Shown in pieces: positions 45,853-56,507 of a DNA stretch of 56,595 nucleotides. The notes beneath the pieces were generated by a model. That model saw nothing but the letters and a program-made list of their open reading frames with translations, had not been told where the DNA came from and made no database searches. The number at the start of each line of letters is the position of its first letter. Position 1 is the first letter of the stretch. The DNA is from Pseudomonadota bacterium. Its GTDB lineage: Bacteria > Pseudomonadota > Gammaproteobacteria > Acidiferrobacterales > UBA6901. The position numbers and the translations under genes were made by a program. Location of the stretch: NCBI GenBank assembly GCA_021790335.1, contig JAJYEE010000017.1, forward strand, positions 1 to 56,595. Direction: 5' to 3'.

Positions 45853-46754
45853 TGCGCCTTGCCGCTTCCTCGCAAGAATTCCCAAGCCACGCCGAAACCA
45901 GGCGCGACAAGCACTGGCCCCTCGGTCGCCTGCCGCTGCTGCTTCTGCTGCTTCTGGAAGCTGCCTGCAGCACCATCCCGCGCAAAGGCGGTTACTATGA
46001 GCACGACGGTCCCGGACGCATGCCTCTGGCGGAAGTCGAGAGCGTTCCGAACGCCGTTCCCAAACCAGAACCACTGAGCCCCATAGGTAATCAACCCTAC
46101 ACGGTTTTCAACAAGACCTATTACCCACTGAAAGACGCAGCCGGTTACCACGCTCGCGGCATCGCTTCCTGGTATGGACGCCAATTCCGAGGCAAATTCA
46201 CTTCCGACGGCGAACGCTACAACATGTACGCGATGACAGCCGCGCACAAGACCCTGCCCTTGCCGAGCTACGCCCGGGTAACCGATCTGACCAACGGGCG
46301 TTCGGTTATCGTGCGCGTCAACGATCGCGGTCCGTTCCTGAACAACAGGCTGATCGACCTGTCATACGCGGCGGCGGCCAAGCTCGGCATGCTGCGCACC
46401 GGGACCGCTCTGGTCGAAGTGGACGGGATCGCGCCATGGGAGAACCCGGTTCAGGTCACCAAGACACAGACCGGCACAGCCCCCGGAGCACCGGCCGCGA
46501 AAGCTACCACTCTCGATCCACCGCGGCTGTACCTTCAGGTCGGCGCCTTTGCAAGCAGGCGCAACGCGGAAACACTGCGCACGCGGCTCGAAAAGGCCGA
46601 CTTCACACAAGTTTGCGTGCAGCGATCGCGCTCCACACCGAATGTGCCCTTCCGGGTGCGTATCGGCCCGCTGCCAAGTGTCGCAGACAGCGACAGGCTC
46701 GCGCGGCGCATTGCCGCCTACGGAATTCGCAATGCCTATGTCGTGGTGGAATAA
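45852..46754 (+). CDS. rlpA: RlpA septal ring lytic transglycosylase with SPOR domain
   Basis: 300 residues. A hydrophobic export segment ends at AACS, a plausible lipoprotein cysteine although the -3 position is glutamate instead of leucine. The double-psi beta-barrel has GIASWYGRQFRGKFTSDGER with YNMYAMTAAHKTLP, where the catalytic D and H occur, and VNDRGPFLNNRLIDLSYAAA. A SPOR domain (LYLQVGAFASRRNAETLRTR) ends the protein and binds denuded glycan at the septum. Family rules apply. Confidence 0.93.
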   Translation: MRLAASSQEFPSHAETRRDKHWPLGRLPLLLLLLLEAACSTIPRKGGYYEHDGPGRMPLAEVESVPNAVPKPEPLSPIGNQPYTVFNKTYYPLKDAAGYHARGIASWYGRQFRGKFTSDGERYNMYAMTAAHKTLPLPSYARVTDLTNGRSVIVRVNDRGPFLNNRLIDLSYAAAAKLGMLRTGTALVEVDGIAPWENPVQVTKTQTGTAPGAPAAKATTLDPPRLYLQVGAFASRRNAETLRTRLEKADFTQVCVQRSRSTPNVPFRVRIGPLPSVADSDRLARRIAAYGIRNAYVVVE

Positions 46755-47023
46755 GCCGGCCGGCGCACCGGTCCGGACGTGCCCGGAAGCGGGCGCCTAG
46801 TCGCCGGATCCCGGACGTGCGGCCCTGCCCCCATTGTTGGGTCGCTGGCCTGCAGCCCATCGCCCGAGGGATCCTCTTGCGGATGCCAGCGGCGGCATTG
46901 ATGGGGACAGAGCACCGCGGCTATGCCAGAGTATAATGCGTCATAACCCATGCCCGGCGGGCTGCCGGACAAAGCTAAGGTAAAGTTGCCGCGGGCGATC
47001 ACTGCGGTCTGGACGGAACGAAC

Positions 47024-47893
47024 ATGGCATTACCCACGCGCGTCTACCTGAACGGCAAGTTCGTACCCTCCGAGTCGGCCCGGATTTCCGTGTTCGACCG
47101 GGGGTTCGTGTTCGGCGACGGGGTCTATGAGGTCATTCCGGTTTATGGCGGCCGTCCGTTTCGTCTGTCCCACCACCTGCAGCGTCTCGATGCAAGCCTC
47201 GCTGCCGTCAGGATTTCGAATCCGATGACGCCGCGCGAGTGGCAAGACATTTTCCGGGAACTCGGGAAGGAACATGGCTCTGTCGACCAATCGATTTATC
47301 TCGAAGTGACACGCGGGGTTGCGCCCCGCGATCATGCTTTTCCTGCCGGGATCGCTGCTACCGTCTTTGCCTATGCGCAACCTCTGTCCTATCCGGACCC
47401 CGAACATATTGAGTCCGGGGTACATGCAATCACTGTTCCGGACATACGTTGGTCACGCTGCGATATCAAAGCAATCGCTTTGCTGGCAAACGTTCTTATG
47501 CGGCAGAAGGCGGTCGAAAACGGTTGCGCGGAAGCCATACTCATCCGTGATGATCGCGTAACCGAAGGCGCCGCCAGCAACATCTTCATCGTGGCAGGTG
47601 GTGTACTTTCTACCCCGGCAAAGGGACCGTATATTCTGCCGGGAATCACACGCGACCTGGTCATAGAGCTGGCACATCACAACAACATCCCCTGCGTTGA
47701 AAAGGAAATCCACAGGTCTGAACTGTTTTCCGCCGATGAAGTATGGTTGACCAGTTCGACCAAGGAAATTCTGCCCATCGTACGCATTGACGACCGCGAC
47801 ATCGGCAGGGGCCGACCCGGGCCGATGCATTCGCGCCTGCAGGCTCTCTACCAGGACTACAAGCACACCTTCCGTAACGGTGAGGTTGAATGA
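47024..47893 (+). CDS. dat: D-amino acid aminotransferase
   Basis: 289 residues of PLP fold type IV. RGFVFGDGVYEVIPVYGG, the catalytic lysine in CDIKAIALLANVLMRQKA, EAILIRDDRVTEGAASNIFI and GITRDLVIELA. It interconverts D-alanine and D-glutamate with their 2-oxoacids for peptidoglycan. In related genomes a D-alanyl-D-alanine carboxypeptidase gene (dacA) lies directly before it; here only a 269-bp gap follows rlpA. Overlaps ybeD by 4 bp. Confidence 0.92.
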   Translation: MALPTRVYLNGKFVPSESARISVFDRGFVFGDGVYEVIPVYGGRPFRLSHHLQRLDASLAAVRISNPMTPREWQDIFRELGKEHGSVDQSIYLEVTRGVAPRDHAFPAGIAATVFAYAQPLSYPDPEHIESGVHAITVPDIRWSRCDIKAIALLANVLMRQKAVENGCAEAILIRDDRVTEGAASNIFIVAGGVLSTPAKGPYILPGITRDLVIELAHHNNIPCVEKEIHRSELFSADEVWLTSSTKEILPIVRIDDRDIGRGRPGPMHSRLQALYQDYKHTFRNGEVE

Positions 47894-48201
47894 GCGCACC
47901 CCAGCGCGGCAATGGCCATGGCAACGGATCTGGGCAGGCACCACCGCCTGCGCCTATGGCGTTTCCCTGCCGCATCGATATCAAGGCGATGGGGCGCCAG
48001 AGCATCCGGTTCGAAGCTCTGGTACAGAGCATCGTATCGCGCCATGTCCAGCCGCAGGATCTGCACGCCGTTAGAGCGCGACCCAGCCGCAAAAACAGGT
48101 ATGTCGCGCTCACTCTGACCATCACCGCGCATAGCCGCGCGCAACTCGACGCGATCTACCAGGACCTTTCCGCTTGCGACGACGTTCTGGTGGCCCTTTA
48201 G
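47890..48201 (+). CDS. YbeD/DUF493 family protein
   Basis: 103 residues. A glycine- and proline-rich N-terminus of 20 residues precedes the DUF493 fold: MAFPCRIDIKAMGRQS, HAVRARPSRKNRYVALTLTI and LDAIYQDLSACDDVLVAL. The ferredoxin-like fold is thought to be regulatory in the lipoate operon, where this gene precedes lipB in most proteobacteria. Confidence 0.93.
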   Translation: MSAPQRGNGHGNGSGQAPPPAPMAFPCRIDIKAMGRQSIRFEALVQSIVSRHVQPQDLHAVRARPSRKNRYVALTLTITAHSRAQLDAIYQDLSACDDVLVAL

Positions 48202-48251
48202 CGATGAACCAGGGTCCGCACCGCATGCCCGCGAAGTGTCCAAGGGGATAC

Positions 48252-48902
48252 ATGGAGCCGGATGGGCCAAAGGTGCGCAGGCTCGGGCTTGTAGAGTACC
48301 GTGAAACCTGGCTCGCGATGCGCGCTTTCACCGAGCGGCGCGAGGCGCACGATGCAGACGAAATCTGGCTGCTCCAGCACCCTCCGGTATACACGATGGG
48401 TTTCAATGCAAAGCATGGAGCGCCCGCCGACGAGCGCGCCATTGGAGTGGTCCAGACCGACCGCGGCGGAGACATCACTTATCATGGGCCGGGCCAGCTG
48501 GTGGCCTATGTCCTTGTGGATCTGCGACGCCGCGGACTTGGCCCCAAGGGGCTCGTACGCATCCTCGAGCAGGCTGTAATCGATCTCCTGCACCGCTACG
48601 GAATCACCGGATGCCGGCGTGAAGGCGCGCCCGGCGTTTATGTCGGACAGAGCAAGATCGCGCAACTCGGCTTGCGTATCCGCCGTGGTGCCAGCTATCA
48701 CGGTCTCTCTTTCAATGTCGATATGGACATCGGCCCTTTCAGACGCATCGATCCCTGCGGCTATCCAGGCCTGGAAGTCACGCAGCTGGCCGACTTTGTA
48801 CCCAAACCGGACCTCAGCGAGGTCGAATCGGCACTGCTTGACACGCTGTACGGAAATCTGGGTTACAATGAAAAACAATCCAGTGTCGTGGAACTTCCAT
48901 AA
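48252..48902 (+). CDS. lipB: Octanoyl-[ACP]:protein octanoyltransferase LipB
   Basis: 216 residues. It moves octanoate from acyl carrier protein to lipoyl domains. [39 protein letters not shown] with the catalytic lysine, and [13 protein letters not shown] with the catalytic cysteine are present. The ATG at 48252, with AAGGGG just upstream, is chosen among several in-frame starts because the family N-terminus begins close by. The stop codon overlaps lipA by one base. Confidence 0.95.
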   Translation: MEPDGPKVRRLGLVEYRETWLAMRAFTERREAHDADEIWLLQHPPVYTMGFNAKHGAPADERAIGVVQTDRGGDITYHGPGQLVAYVLVDLRRRGLGPKGLVRILEQAVIDLLHRYGITGCRREGAPGVYVGQSKIAQLGLRIRRGASYHGLSFNVDMDIGPFRRIDPCGYPGLEVTQLADFVPKPDLSEVESALLDTLYGNLGYNEKQSSVVELP

Positions 48903-49876
48903 TGCGTCATGACAATCAGGGCACCGATGGGATGGACGGCTTCAATTCGAAGCCGAACCCCCTCAAAGGCGCATCCAAGACCGCGCGCATTCCGATAAAA
49001 GTCACGCCGGCCGTCGAACGCCTGCCCAAGCCACGCTGGCTGCGTGCGGGATCGCCCAATACACCCGAGGTGGCACGCCTGAAGTCGATTCTGCGTTCCA
49101 ACGGGCTGCATACGGTCTGTGAAGAGGCGGGGTGCCCGAACATCGGCGAATGTTTCGGCCACGGCACGGCTACGTTCATGATTATGGGCGATATCTGCAC
49201 GCGCCGCTGCCCGTTCTGCGACGTTGCGCACGGCCGGCCCCGGGCTCTCGATCCGCAGGAACCATTGCACCTTGCCCTGACGGTTGCCCGAATGGGGCTG
49301 AGGTTCGTGGTGGTTACGTCGGTGGACCGGGACGATCTGCGCGACGGCGGGGCCGGACATTTCGTGGCCTGCATCCGGTCGCTGCGCGCGCACAATCACG
49401 GAATCGGCATTGAAATCCTCGTGCCGGACTTTCGCGGACGGATGGACAAGGCGCTGGATACGCTGGATGAGGCACCTCCGGATGTATTCAACCACAACCT
49501 TGAGACCGTTCCGCACCTCTATAAGGCGGCGCGCCCTGGTGCCGACTATGGTCATTCCCTAGAACTTCTGCGCAGGTTCAAGGAGCGCCACCCCGGAATT
49601 CCTACCAAGTCCGGACTGATGGTGGGTCTGGGCGAGACGAATCAAGAAATCGAGGCTACGATGCGCGACCTGCGTGACCATGGATGCGAGATGCTGACTA
49701 TAGGACAGTATCTGCAGCCAAGCCGTGATCACCATCTGCCAGTACGTCGCTACGTAACACCCGAGGAATTTAAGCAGTTCGCGGCCGTCGGCTCCGGAAT
49801 GGGATTCAGCAATGTGGCAAGCGGGCCGCTGGTGCGCTCTTCGTACCATGCCGAGCAGCAGGCACACAGATCATGA
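48902..49876 (+). CDS. lipA: Lipoyl synthase LipA
   Basis: 324 residues. A radical-SAM enzyme that inserts two sulfurs into octanoyl-lysine. The auxiliary cluster cysteines are [12 protein letters not shown]; the radical-SAM motif is CTRRCPFC (C-x3-C-x2-C). The chain has SDRDDL-like [36 protein letters not shown] and the serine near the end (VRSSYHAE). LipA may supply the lipoyl group of the GcvH-like protein at 19230. Confidence 0.97.
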   Translation: MRHDNQGTDGMDGFNSKPNPLKGASKTARIPIKVTPAVERLPKPRWLRAGSPNTPEVARLKSILRSNGLHTVCEEAGCPNIGECFGHGTATFMIMGDICTRRCPFCDVAHGRPRALDPQEPLHLALTVARMGLRFVVVTSVDRDDLRDGGAGHFVACIRSLRAHNHGIGIEILVPDFRGRMDKALDTLDEAPPDVFNHNLETVPHLYKAARPGADYGHSLELLRRFKERHPGIPTKSGLMVGLGETNQEIEATMRDLRDHGCEMLTIGQYLQPSRDHHLPVRRYVTPEEFKQFAAVGSGMGFSNVASGPLVRSSYHAEQQAHRS

Positions 49877-50685
49877 ACGGCGCTGACTGGACCTCGGTAG
49901 TCTCCCTGTTGCTGCTACCCCCGGGGGGGATAATCGTCGTCCTCGTACTGGGTCTGTTGCTGCATGTAAAGAGGCCGTGGTTAGGCGCCGCGGTTATTGG
50001 TCTCGGCACTGCGGCACTTATCGTACTGTCCCTTCCCCTGACTGGACACGATCTCATGGCCGGGCTCGAGACTTACGCCCCGGCCCTTAGCCCTTCTCTG
50101 AAAAAGGCGGGCAAGAATATCCAGGCCATCGTCGTTCTCGGCAGCGGGCGGTACTCGAATGCGTCTGAGTACGGCGGCGACACGGTCGGACGAACCGATC
50201 TTCTCCGCCTGCGGTACGCCGCCTGGCTTCAGCGACGGACGGGTTTACCGATACTGGTCAGCGGCGGTTCGCCGTTCGGAGAGTCTGTCTCGGAAGCCGA
50301 CCTCATGCAGCAGTGCCTCACGCAGGATTTCGGGGCACATGTCCGGTGGGTGGAAGGTAAATCCCGGACCACCTGGGAAAATGCCCGCTACACCCGTCAG
50401 CTGCTAACAGCCGCCAAAATCGGCCACGTGTATCTCGTCACCAGTGCCTGGCACATGCGGCGGGCGCAATGGGCATTCGAGACCAACGGGATCGATGTGA
50501 CCCCCGCTCCGACGGGCTTCGCCACACTCGGCGCAAAGTATTCCGGCCTACTGGGCTACCTGCCGTCGACAAAAGGCCTGTCGATGAGCGCCATAGCGCT
50601 GCGGGAGCGCCTCGGTTTCCTGTGGTACAACCTGGTACATACCTCGCCGATTACCGCCGGGCCCGGGTTAAGTAACGGAAAATAG
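49873..50685 (+). CDS. YdcF/ElyC-type DUF218 protein
   Basis: 270 residues. Two N-terminal membrane helices ([15 protein letters not shown] and [18 protein letters not shown]) precede a DUF218 domain: [56 protein letters not shown], and [15 protein letters not shown]. ElyC in E. coli affects lipid-carrier use in envelope synthesis. The ATG overlaps the lipA stop (ATGA). Confidence 0.9.
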   Translation: MNGADWTSVVSLLLLPPGGIIVVLVLGLLLHVKRPWLGAAVIGLGTAALIVLSLPLTGHDLMAGLETYAPALSPSLKKAGKNIQAIVVLGSGRYSNASEYGGDTVGRTDLLRLRYAAWLQRRTGLPILVSGGSPFGESVSEADLMQQCLTQDFGAHVRWVEGKSRTTWENARYTRQLLTAAKIGHVYLVTSAWHMRRAQWAFETNGIDVTPAPTGFATLGAKYSGLLGYLPSTKGLSMSAIALRERLGFLWYNLVHTSPITAGPGLSNGK

Positions 50686-51048
50686 GCGTCTTTACAGGCC
50701 AAGCCGGGTGTGCGACAAAGCCGCGGAAAGACCTGATGGCTACCGACCCGGGAAAGTTCTGACGACACACCGCGTAGCCGTAATGACGTAGGCCTGAAAA
50801 AACGATCCGCATGCCGCATGCCACCTGCCTGCCGTGGCCACGGGAATCCGGACGCACCCGCTACAGTCGGAAAAGTCTCAGCCCGACGCCAAGCGCAGGC
50901 TTTGCCGCCTTTGGCGCCGGCTCGGGGCCTGCGCCAGCAGCGCGGTACTTTCTCCCGGTGCAAATGCGGTCTGTATGCAGAATTTCGGGTTGTGACCGCC
51001 GCACGGATCGGGGCAATCGTCCGGGCCAGGGACCAACACCGGCGGCGA
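50686..51048. other. Intergenic region
   Basis: 363 bp between convergent genes. No gene, hairpin with T-tract, or repeat recognised. Confidence 0.4.
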
Positions 51049-52152
51049 TCAGCGGCTGGATACTTCGCCCAGCAACGAACGAGATGCGGAACCGTCGCCA
51101 GAGAGTTGGTGCTCGCTGAATTCGTTCTCGATGTCCATCACTTCGCTGATGCGCTTCAACAACGCATCCACGCATACAGGATCGAAATGCTTGGTGCGTT
51201 CGCGCCGCAGAAAATCGAACGCATCTCCGGGTGCCCATGCCTGTTTATAGGGACGCTCATTGACGAGGGCGTCGAAGACGTCGGCTACGGCGACAATCCG
51301 CCCGACAAGAGGAATCGACTCTCCGCATAGCGCCCGCGGATAGCCTTGGCCATCGAATTTCTCATGGTGGGAACGGGCGATTTCGGCACCCATCTTCAGC
51401 AGGGCCGAATCGCTGTCCTTCAGCACATCATAGCCGATGGACGCATGGGTTTTCATGATTTCCCACTCGACTGTGTCGAGACGCCCAGGCTTCAGCAATA
51501 TCCGATCCGGAATGCCAACCTTGCCGATGTCGTGCATGGGCGCGGCAAGCAGCAGCATATCGCAGAATTCCCGGCTTTCCCCGACCTCCCGCGCAATCAG
51601 CTCCGACAGAAAGGCCATACGGCGCATGTGGCTTCCGGTTTCCTCGTCGCGTGCCTTGCTGAAACGCGCCAACCGGCCGATGATGATCTCCTGTTCGCGC
51701 AGCGCGATCCCGCGCACCGCTTCGCTCACCTCACCCCCAAGCCGGCGTGCCTGCCGACGCTGGTCGCGGAGGGTTTGGCGCAGCATCAGAAGATTCTGGC
51801 AACGCACCACCATCTCTGCGGGATCGATCGGCTTGCTCAGAAATTCGGTGGCACCGCCGACGAGCGCTGCGGGACGCACGTCCTCGGGAGCCACGCCGGT
51901 GATCATCACTATGGGAATTCCGTAAAAGCGCGGATTCTGGCGCACTCGGGCCATGAACTCGATGCCACTCATTTCCGGCATCCGATAATCGATAAGACAC
52001 AGATCGGGCTCGTTTTCAGCACACCAGGCCAGGGCTTCCCGCGGTGAAACAAAACTGATCGTCGATACGTCGCGCATTTTGCGCTGGAGCGTTTGCTCCA
52101 TGAGCACGATGTTATCGGGTTCGTCATCCAATAGCAGAATGGTTTGTGGCAT
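51049..52152 (-). CDS. RpfG-like response regulator with HD-GYP output
   Basis: 367 residues. A CheY receiver domain with phosphoacceptor D55 (LCLIDYRMPEMSG), T/K switch residues near MITG and LSKPID, a short linker, and an HD-GYP phosphodiesterase domain: GSHMRRMAFLSELIAREVGE, MHDIGKVGIPDRIL, SHHEKFDGQGYPRAL, and RERTKHFDPV. This is a cyclic-di-GMP hydrolase controlled by a sensor kinase, but no kinase is in the window. Confidence 0.94.
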   Translation of the reverse strand: MPQTILLLDDEPDNIVLMEQTLQRKMRDVSTISFVSPREALAWCAENEPDLCLIDYRMPEMSGIEFMARVRQNPRFYGIPIVMITGVAPEDVRPAALVGGATEFLSKPIDPAEMVVRCQNLLMLRQTLRDQRRQARRLGGEVSEAVRGIALREQEIIIGRLARFSKARDEETGSHMRRMAFLSELIAREVGESREFCDMLLLAAPMHDIGKVGIPDRILLKPGRLDTVEWEIMKTHASIGYDVLKDSDSALLKMGAEIARSHHEKFDGQGYPRALCGESIPLVGRIVAVADVFDALVNERPYKQAWAPGDAFDFLRRERTKHFDPVCVDALLKRISEVMDIENEFSEHQLSGDGSASRSLLGEVSSR

Positions 52153-52795
52153 TGATGTGGAAATTTTCCATTCTAGAATATTGCATATCTTTCAAAATTC
52201 GTGCCATCCCGACCGCGCAGGGCTGATGCCGGCTTCCGCTTCGGAAGGTCCCCAAACTGCGGACAGAAAGTCGACGTCTGGTTTCTTTAAGCCCCTGTTT
52301 TACCCATTAAATATCGGTCCATATGCATTATGTCAGCTACCCGGGAATTGGAAGTTGATATGTGCTGGCAATCTGCGATCCAAATGGCAGGAACCCGGGT
52401 GACGCAAATTGCGTGCTAAGGCTCGCCGGGTGAGCAGTTCCGACCAGAAGGTGGCGATATCCACCACAGCGGGGCGAAAGCCCGCATCGGCTCGGTGGCA
52501 AGCAATCCAGTTTTGCGCGAAAGACCGGCCAGGACAGAGGTCAGCAGCGCACAAAAACTGCGATCCCACACGGGTTCATTCCGGACATAGCGGCAGAAGA
52601 CAGCCCTGGCAGGCGCAACTGGCTCTCTGGCCTGTCAACGATTTCGGTTCGCCGCAGGACCGGATGTGACTGACTTCCGGGAATACCGGAAGCTGTGAGG
52701 AAAATGTCCCGGACCCGGCAGGACACCCCGACATTCGGGTCCCATGACAACCGCAGCGCGGTCTGAGGTTACCGTGCCGGACGGACCGTGTTGCG
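52153..52795. other. Intergenic region downstream of glgB
   Basis: About 640 bp between two minus-strand genes. No gene or structured RNA recognised. It should hold the promoter of the RpfG-like gene, near 52153-52280, where the base composition is AT-rich. Confidence 0.4.
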
Positions 52796-54745
52796 TCAGG
52801 CGCCCGGCGATCTGAAAAAAAGAACAGCCAACGGAGGCAGAGTCAAGGAGACCGAATGCGGTCTCCCGTGCGCTTCGACCGGTTCGGACTCTACACCCCC
52901 ACGGTTTCCCGTCCCGCTTCCGCCATAGCACCCGGCATCGCTGTTCAGCAGTTCCCGCCAGAACCCGGGCCCAGGCACGCCGATGCGGTAATCCGTCCTC
53001 ACCACCGGAGTGAAATTGCACACGACGAGAACGGCATCGGATGTATTGCGGCGCTTGCGTACGAAGCTCACGATGCTTTTTTCCCAGTCGTGAAAATCAA
53101 CCCACTCGAATCCCTCCGACTGAAAGTCCTGCTGATACAATGCCGGCTCGGTACGGTAGACACGGTTGAGGTCCTGAACCCAGAGCTGCACCCCATGATG
53201 TGCCTGTTCGCCGAGCAGATGCCAGTCCAGGCTCTGCTCGTGATTCCACTCCTGCCATTGACCAAATTCCCCACCCATGAACATCAGCTTCTTGCCGGGG
53301 TGCGCGTAAAGATACCCGAACAGCAGCCGCAGATTCGCGAATTTCTGCCAGACGTCACCTGGCATTTTTCCCAGGAGCGAACCTTTTCCGTGGACCACCT
53401 CGTCGTGGGACAGTGGAAGGACGAAATTTTCGAAAAACGCGTACCACAAGCTGAATGTAAGCTGGTTATGGTGGTACTTGCGGTAAATCGTCTCTCGCGA
53501 AAAGTATTCCAGCGTGTCGTGCATCCAGCCCATGTTCCATTTCAGCCCGAAACCCAGGCCGCCCAGGTCGGTTGGCCGGGAAACCATGGGCCAGGCGGTC
53601 GACTCCTCCGCAATGATCTGGATATCTGGGTATTCGCGATAGGCGGTATGATTCAGGGCGCGCAGGAAATGCATCGCATCGAAATTTTCATTGCCCCCAT
53701 AATAGTTCGGAACCCATTCTCCAGGTTGACGCGCGTAGTCGAGGTAGAGCATTGATGCGACTGCATCGACCCGCAGACCGTCGACGTGATAACGGTCGAG
53801 CCAGAATAAGGCGCTGCTAGCGAGAAAAGAGCTCACTTCATTGCGCCCGTAGTTGAATATGTAGCTCGTCCACTCCGGATGAAAACCCTGGCGCGGGTCT
53901 GCATGCTCGAACAGGCTGGTACCATCGAAATATGCCAGCGCAAATTCATCGCTGGGAAAGTGTGACGGCACCCAGTCGAGCAGTACGCCTATTCCAGCCT
54001 GATGCAGCGCATCGACCAAGTGCATGAAGTCCTGCGGTACCCCGTAGCGTGCCGTTGGTGAGAAATACCCGGTTGTCTGATAGCCCCAGGACCCGTAATA
54101 CGGATGCTCGCACACAGGAAGAAGCTCGACATGTGTAAAACCCATGGTACGAACGTATTCGACGAGATCCACGGCCAACTCCCGGAAGCTCAACGAACGA
54201 TTGCCCTCTTCAGGCACCCGACGCCATGAGCCGAGATGAACCTCATAGATTGACATGGCAGCATCAAGGGCATTGGCCCCGCGCCTGTTCGCCAGCCATT
54301 GCGAATCGCTCCATCGATAATCGAGGTTCCAGACAATGGATGCGGTGCGCGGTGGCGTTTCGAATCGGACCGCAAAAGGATCGGCCTTGTCGACTACATA
54401 GCCGTTATAGCGGGACTTGATATGATATTTGTAGATGGCTCCTGGAAGAATGCCCGCGATGAACCCTTCCCAGATGCCCGATTCGTCCGGTCTCGCAATC
54501 AGGAGATGTTCCGTCCTGCGCCAGGCGTTGAAATCTCCGATCACCGACACTGACAGCGCGTTTGGCGCCCAGACTGCAAAATAGACTCCTTCGACGCCGT
54601 CCGCATTCAGGTGATGCGACCCGAGCTTTTCATACAACCGGAAGTGGCGCCCCTGCTTGAACAGAAAGATGTCGTAATCGGAAAGCAGGCTGAACTTGCG
54701 AACGCCGCTGTACACCGTTGGAGAATCGGGTCGTGCGCCAATCAT
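52796..54745 (-). CDS. glgB: 1,4-alpha-glucan branching enzyme
   Basis: 649 residues, shorter than the 720-730 of E. coli GlgB, whose extra N-terminal domain is missing here. CBM48 region: GVYFAVWAPNALSVSVIGDF. GH13 catalytic core: GVLLDWVPSHFPSDEFALAY, DGLRVDAVASMLYLDY with the nucleophile D, IIAEESTAWP with the acid/base E, and PLSHDEVVHGKGSL. The ATG at 54745 has GGAGGT 5 nt upstream. It stands alone, without glgA, glgC or glgP nearby. Confidence 0.97.
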   Translation of the reverse strand: MIGARPDSPTVYSGVRKFSLLSDYDIFLFKQGRHFRLYEKLGSHHLNADGVEGVYFAVWAPNALSVSVIGDFNAWRRTEHLLIARPDESGIWEGFIAGILPGAIYKYHIKSRYNGYVVDKADPFAVRFETPPRTASIVWNLDYRWSDSQWLANRRGANALDAAMSIYEVHLGSWRRVPEEGNRSLSFRELAVDLVEYVRTMGFTHVELLPVCEHPYYGSWGYQTTGYFSPTARYGVPQDFMHLVDALHQAGIGVLLDWVPSHFPSDEFALAYFDGTSLFEHADPRQGFHPEWTSYIFNYGRNEVSSFLASSALFWLDRYHVDGLRVDAVASMLYLDYARQPGEWVPNYYGGNENFDAMHFLRALNHTAYREYPDIQIIAEESTAWPMVSRPTDLGGLGFGLKWNMGWMHDTLEYFSRETIYRKYHHNQLTFSLWYAFFENFVLPLSHDEVVHGKGSLLGKMPGDVWQKFANLRLLFGYLYAHPGKKLMFMGGEFGQWQEWNHEQSLDWHLLGEQAHHGVQLWVQDLNRVYRTEPALYQQDFQSEGFEWVDFHDWEKSIVSFVRKRRNTSDAVLVVCNFTPVVRTDYRIGVPGPGFWRELLNSDAGCYGGSGTGNRGGVESEPVEAHGRPHSVSLTLPPLAVLFFRSPGA

Positions 54746-55096
54746 CAATTACCTCCGTCGCGCGAATCGCCACCCGGACCACCTGCCCCAGGCATTGACC
54801 AGCCCTGGCTGCGCAATGCCCTCATTCATTAGGTGAAGAATCGGTACATCGCACACCGGGAAAAGATTCAGGTATGAGCATATCAGGGACGATTGCCTGC
54901 CACCATGGCAATCGCGCACGGCATCCGCCTGGCTGGCGATTATCGGCAGCATTTTGTTCTCGGTGCCACTTCTGCGGTTTCGAAATACTCTCGGGACGAT
55001 GGCGTGTGCGGATTCCGGCCCATGCCGGGCTGAGGGCGTGAAGCGGGTAACCCGCGTTACCGTGGTCCTTTTTCCATTTCGGAAAGGGGGTCGACG
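54746..55096. other. Spacer between glgB and the IS21 remnant
   Basis: About 350 bp with no recognised gene. A ribosome-site-like GGAAAGGGGG at 55081-55090 precedes the istA fragment. Confidence 0.4.
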
Positions 55097-55423
55097 GTGG
55101 CGCAACAGAGGTTACCCATGCGTAAGATTCGTGAGATTTTACGTCTCAAAGCGGAAGCCGGCCTAAGCGATCAACGGATCGCCGAGGCGATCGGGGCCGC
55201 CCGCTCCACGGTGCAGGAATGCCTGCGCCGCTGCCGGGAAGCCGGTATCGGCTGGCCCTTGCCCGAGGATCTCGATGAAGAAGGCCTGCAGGCGCGGCTC
55301 TACCGGCGCACAGTGCCCACACCACGCAGCCCGCTACCCGATTTTGCCAGGATCCAGGCCGAACTCAAACGTCCCGGTGGGACCCGCGCGCCGCTGTGGC
55401 AGGAATACAAGGCCGTCCACCCG
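55097..55423 (+). pseudogene. Truncated IS21-type transposase IstA
   Basis: 109 codons match the N-terminus of IstA: RLPMRKIREILRLKAEAGLS, a helix-turn-helix (QRIAEAIGAARSTVQECLRR), WPLPEDLDEEGLQARLY, PDFARIQAEL and LWQEYKAVHP. From residue 110 the frame continues with unrelated residues to 55528. The catalytic DDE domain and IstB are absent, so it is a dead remnant. GTG start. Confidence 0.8.
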
Positions 55424-55515
55424 AGGGCCTGCAGTCATGAGAAAGTCTCCCCTCTTGAGCATCTCCGTTCTTTCCGTTGCTTGGCCGCATGGGCGCATAC
55501 CGGTCGCACAGGGTG

Positions 55516-55552
55516 GGGGACAAATTAACCCGGCGATCAGGGGACATTTAAC
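55516..55552 (+). repeat. Tandem imperfect repeats near IS remnant
   Basis: GGGGACAAATTAAC (55516-55529) and GGGGACATTTAAC (55540-55552) recur 24 nt apart. IS21-type elements carry repeated transposase-binding sites at their ends, so these may mark the far end of the decayed element, inferred only. Confidence 0.4.
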
Positions 55553-56507
55553 ATCGGCGCTGGCAGAGGCGCGCCACGCCGTCGTCCGGGGACCGAGCTT
55601 GACCCCGCGGGGGTACCGGCCCGCCCGGATACCCGCCCAACCATCCGCTGCGGCTCACGGGAATCAATACAAGCACCTCCGGGAGCCGGAGAAAGCCATC
55701 AACGTCGGACCGCTTTCCCGCTAGATTGTTGTGCATGAATGTCGTCTTCCCTGAAACCGGTCTGGTTCGTGCCACCCTGTAACGATGGCACGATGTATAA
55801 GGAATTCTGCGACCCGGGCCGCGAGCCGTTCAATCCACCGGGGTTCACACAAATATCAACGACCAACATGTCGGGAATACGGCGCGGCATACAATGACCA
55901 ATCCGTTACGCCGGAAAAGATATATCCATTTGGGTCGATGATCTAAAATTCCGTCACATGTTTCTGGAAGCGGTCGAACGCCCGGCGGCTCCAGATACGC
56001 GAAAGAGCCGCACATCCGCGACCGCTTCCAGGCGCCAACCAGCTGCGCGTGCCATAGGTGTGTTGTTTCTGCATCCAGTCATGCACAGCCCGTGCCCATC
56101 TTGTTTGAGATTGTTGTACGGCCTGAACCGTGGTCTTGGTCTTGCCGTGCTCAGTCAAGGCAGCACCTACGCGTGACCAAATGGTCGAATGCAATCTCAG
56201 GCCAGGAAGAACCAATGTCGACGGTCGGCATGTGGTTATGAAAGTCGGCTATTGGCCAGTAGCCCCGGTACAGGAAGTGTGCCGCATTGCAGACATTGGC
56301 AGACACACCAGTAAGCCAGGGGCCGCTTTCAGGAAGGTAAATCGAGCGCGTACAATCGGCCAGTTCCGGTCACTCGTTTCACCGAGAAGTGGTGAGTCAC
56401 ATCATGCAAAAGCGGACACGTTGGCCGTGCGGCGCCGACCAATACGGTCGCAGCGGATTATCCTGAATCCCAGAGCGTGTGTGACAGGTGATACATCTGA
56501 CAAAGTA
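55553..56507. other. Gene-free accessory stretch
   Basis: About 950 bp without a recognised gene. Short motifs such as GTCGGCTATTGGCC (56241-56254) and AAAGCGGACA (56408-56417) resemble recurrent non-coding remnants around decayed insertion sequences, but I cannot verify this here. The minus-strand frame 55943-56215 has no family features. Confidence 0.35.
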
